This document shows, piece after piece, positions 63,588-64,000 of a stretch of DNA of 64,000 nucleotides. The DNA is from Spongorhabdus nitratireducens (lineage in GTDB: Bacteria; Pseudomonadota; Gammaproteobacteria; Pseudomonadales; Endozoicomonadaceae). Both the position numbers and the translations under genes were made by a program. Position 1 is the stretch's first letter; every line of letters starts with the position of its first letter. Under the pieces are notes generated by a model. It saw only the letters and a list, made by a program, of their open reading frames with translations, made no database searches and was not told the DNA's origin. The stretch spans positions 62,001 through 126,000 of the forward strand of contig CANDOC010000008.1 of NCBI GenBank assembly GCA_947387575.1, read 5' to 3'.

Positions 63588-64000
63588 ATGAGTAGCAGTG
63601 AGATGTCGAGCACCGCTGATCTTGATCAGGCAGACACGGATCAGCTTTATAAATATTGGCGGCTTCAGGTTTTTCTGGGTATTTATGCAGGTTACGCTGT
63701 TTTTTACATTACCCGAAAGTCATTCACATATGTGACCCCGGCCCTGATACAGGATTTGGGGCTGGACAAGGTTGATATAGGGCTGATCGGAACGCTTTTC
63801 TATTTCACTTACGGTGCCAGTAAATTTATAAGTGGCATTCTGAGTGATAATTCAAATCCCCGTTACTTTATGGCTATTGGCCTGTTTATGACGGGTGTTC
63901 TCAATGTGCTGTTTGGCCTCAGTTCATCCCTTACTGCTTTTGCCACGATATGGACATTGAATGCCTTCTTTCAGGGCTGGGGATGGCCTCCCTGCTCCAA
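63588..64000 (+). CDS. UhpC-like organophosphate:phosphate antiporter (MFS), N-terminal part
   Basis: The first 137 codons are present; the gene runs off the window. After a polar 20-residue start, YKYWRLQVFLGIYAGYAVFY and ITRKSFTYVTPALIQDLGLD match the OPA family (GlpT/UhpT/UhpC). The next stretches, DIGLIGTLFYFTYGASKFIS, SDNSNPRYFMAIGLFMTGVL and TIWTLNAFFQGWGWPPCS, are closest to UhpC in my recollection. Family members exchange sugar phosphates or glycerol phosphate for inorganic phosphate, or sense glucose-6-phosphate; UhpC of Chlamydia is a transporter. Without the rest, transporter versus sensor cannot be decided. A regulator-kinase neighbour would be expected if it is a sensor. Confidence 0.85.
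   Translation, partial: MSSSEMSSTADLDQADTDQLYKYWRLQVFLGIYAGYAVFYITRKSFTYVTPALIQDLGLDKVDIGLIGTLFYFTYGASKFISGILSDNSNPRYFMAIGLFMTGVLNVLFGLSSSLTAFATIWTLNAFFQGWGWPPCS

Noticed and set aside
1-64000. CRISPR arrays, tRNA or rRNA genes, intact insertion sequences
   Set aside because: No direct-repeat/spacer pattern, no tRNA-like cloverleaf with a CCA end, no rRNA sequence and no transposase frame was seen.

Overview
The window is a chromosomal stretch of a gammaproteobacterium. It carries the enterobacterial-type ygfB-pepP-ubiH-ubiI block, zapA followed by 6S RNA, a bioBFHCD operon, a proline-use locus and a Pseudomonas-like phenylalanine/tyrosine pathway. Gene content and protein style suggest an animal-associated member of the Oceanospirillales (Endozoicomonas-like). 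The host-association hints are a chlamydia/rickettsia-type nucleotide translocase, the start of a UhpC-like sugar-phosphate transporter, and two giant signal-less paralogous proteins that look like effectors. This taxonomic reading is inference; no rRNA or marker search was possible.

Layout. 1-3.6 kb: tripartite RND efflux operon (arsR-type regulator, outer membrane factor, adaptor, start of the pump), all on the minus strand. 3.7-5.0 kb: two unknown membrane-anchored proteins. 5.1-9.8 kb: ubiI, ubiH, pepP and ygfB (ubiquinone hydroxylation and a proline aminopeptidase), with a perfect 16-bp hairpin between ygfB and pepP. 10.0-10.9 kb: zapA with its small coiled-coil partner, then 6S RNA. 10.9-14.8 kb: a coupled EVE-McrB/McrC/MazG-like cassette abutting the 6S RNA end; the usual 6S neighbour, 5-formyl-THF cyclo-ligase, lies 24 kb away. 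14.9-25.1 kb: mixed single genes, several secreted or unknown, with tenA, rlmF, a TrmK-like methyltransferase and cysK. 25.2-28.3 kb: a NYN-LOTUS protein, then a two-gene operon of a JAMM-like protein and an NTT nucleotide transporter. 28.4-34.8 kb: putP, a lipoprotein, putA and an AraC regulator. 35.0-41.7 kb: folate, nuclease, DNA repair, threonine aldolase, SrkA kinase and ComF genes. 41.7-46.8 kb: a MITE-like palindrome, then the biotin operon with a BirA-type operator overlapping its promoter. 47-49.3 kb: acyl-CoA dehydrogenase and DUF2288. 49.3-56.7 kb: a 600-bp gap with a 32-residue membrane peptide, then the tandem giant paralogs. 56.9-60.2 kb: MscK-type channel. 60.2-63.1 kb: maiA, phhB, phhA and hpd. 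63.6 kb to the end: start of a UhpC-like transporter.

How the genes work together. phhA/phhB make tyrosine from phenylalanine, HPPD makes homogentisate (the entry transaminase, homogentisate dioxygenase and fumarylacetoacetase are not in the window), and MaiA isomerises the later ring-cleavage product. PutP imports proline and PutA oxidises it to glutamate, probably under the adjacent AraC regulator. BioC/BioH start and release the pimeloyl chain and BioF, BioD and BioB perform later steps; bioA is not seen here. The nucleotide translocase, the sugar-phosphate transporter and the giant proteins fit a bacterium that spends time in contact with, or inside, eukaryotic cells.
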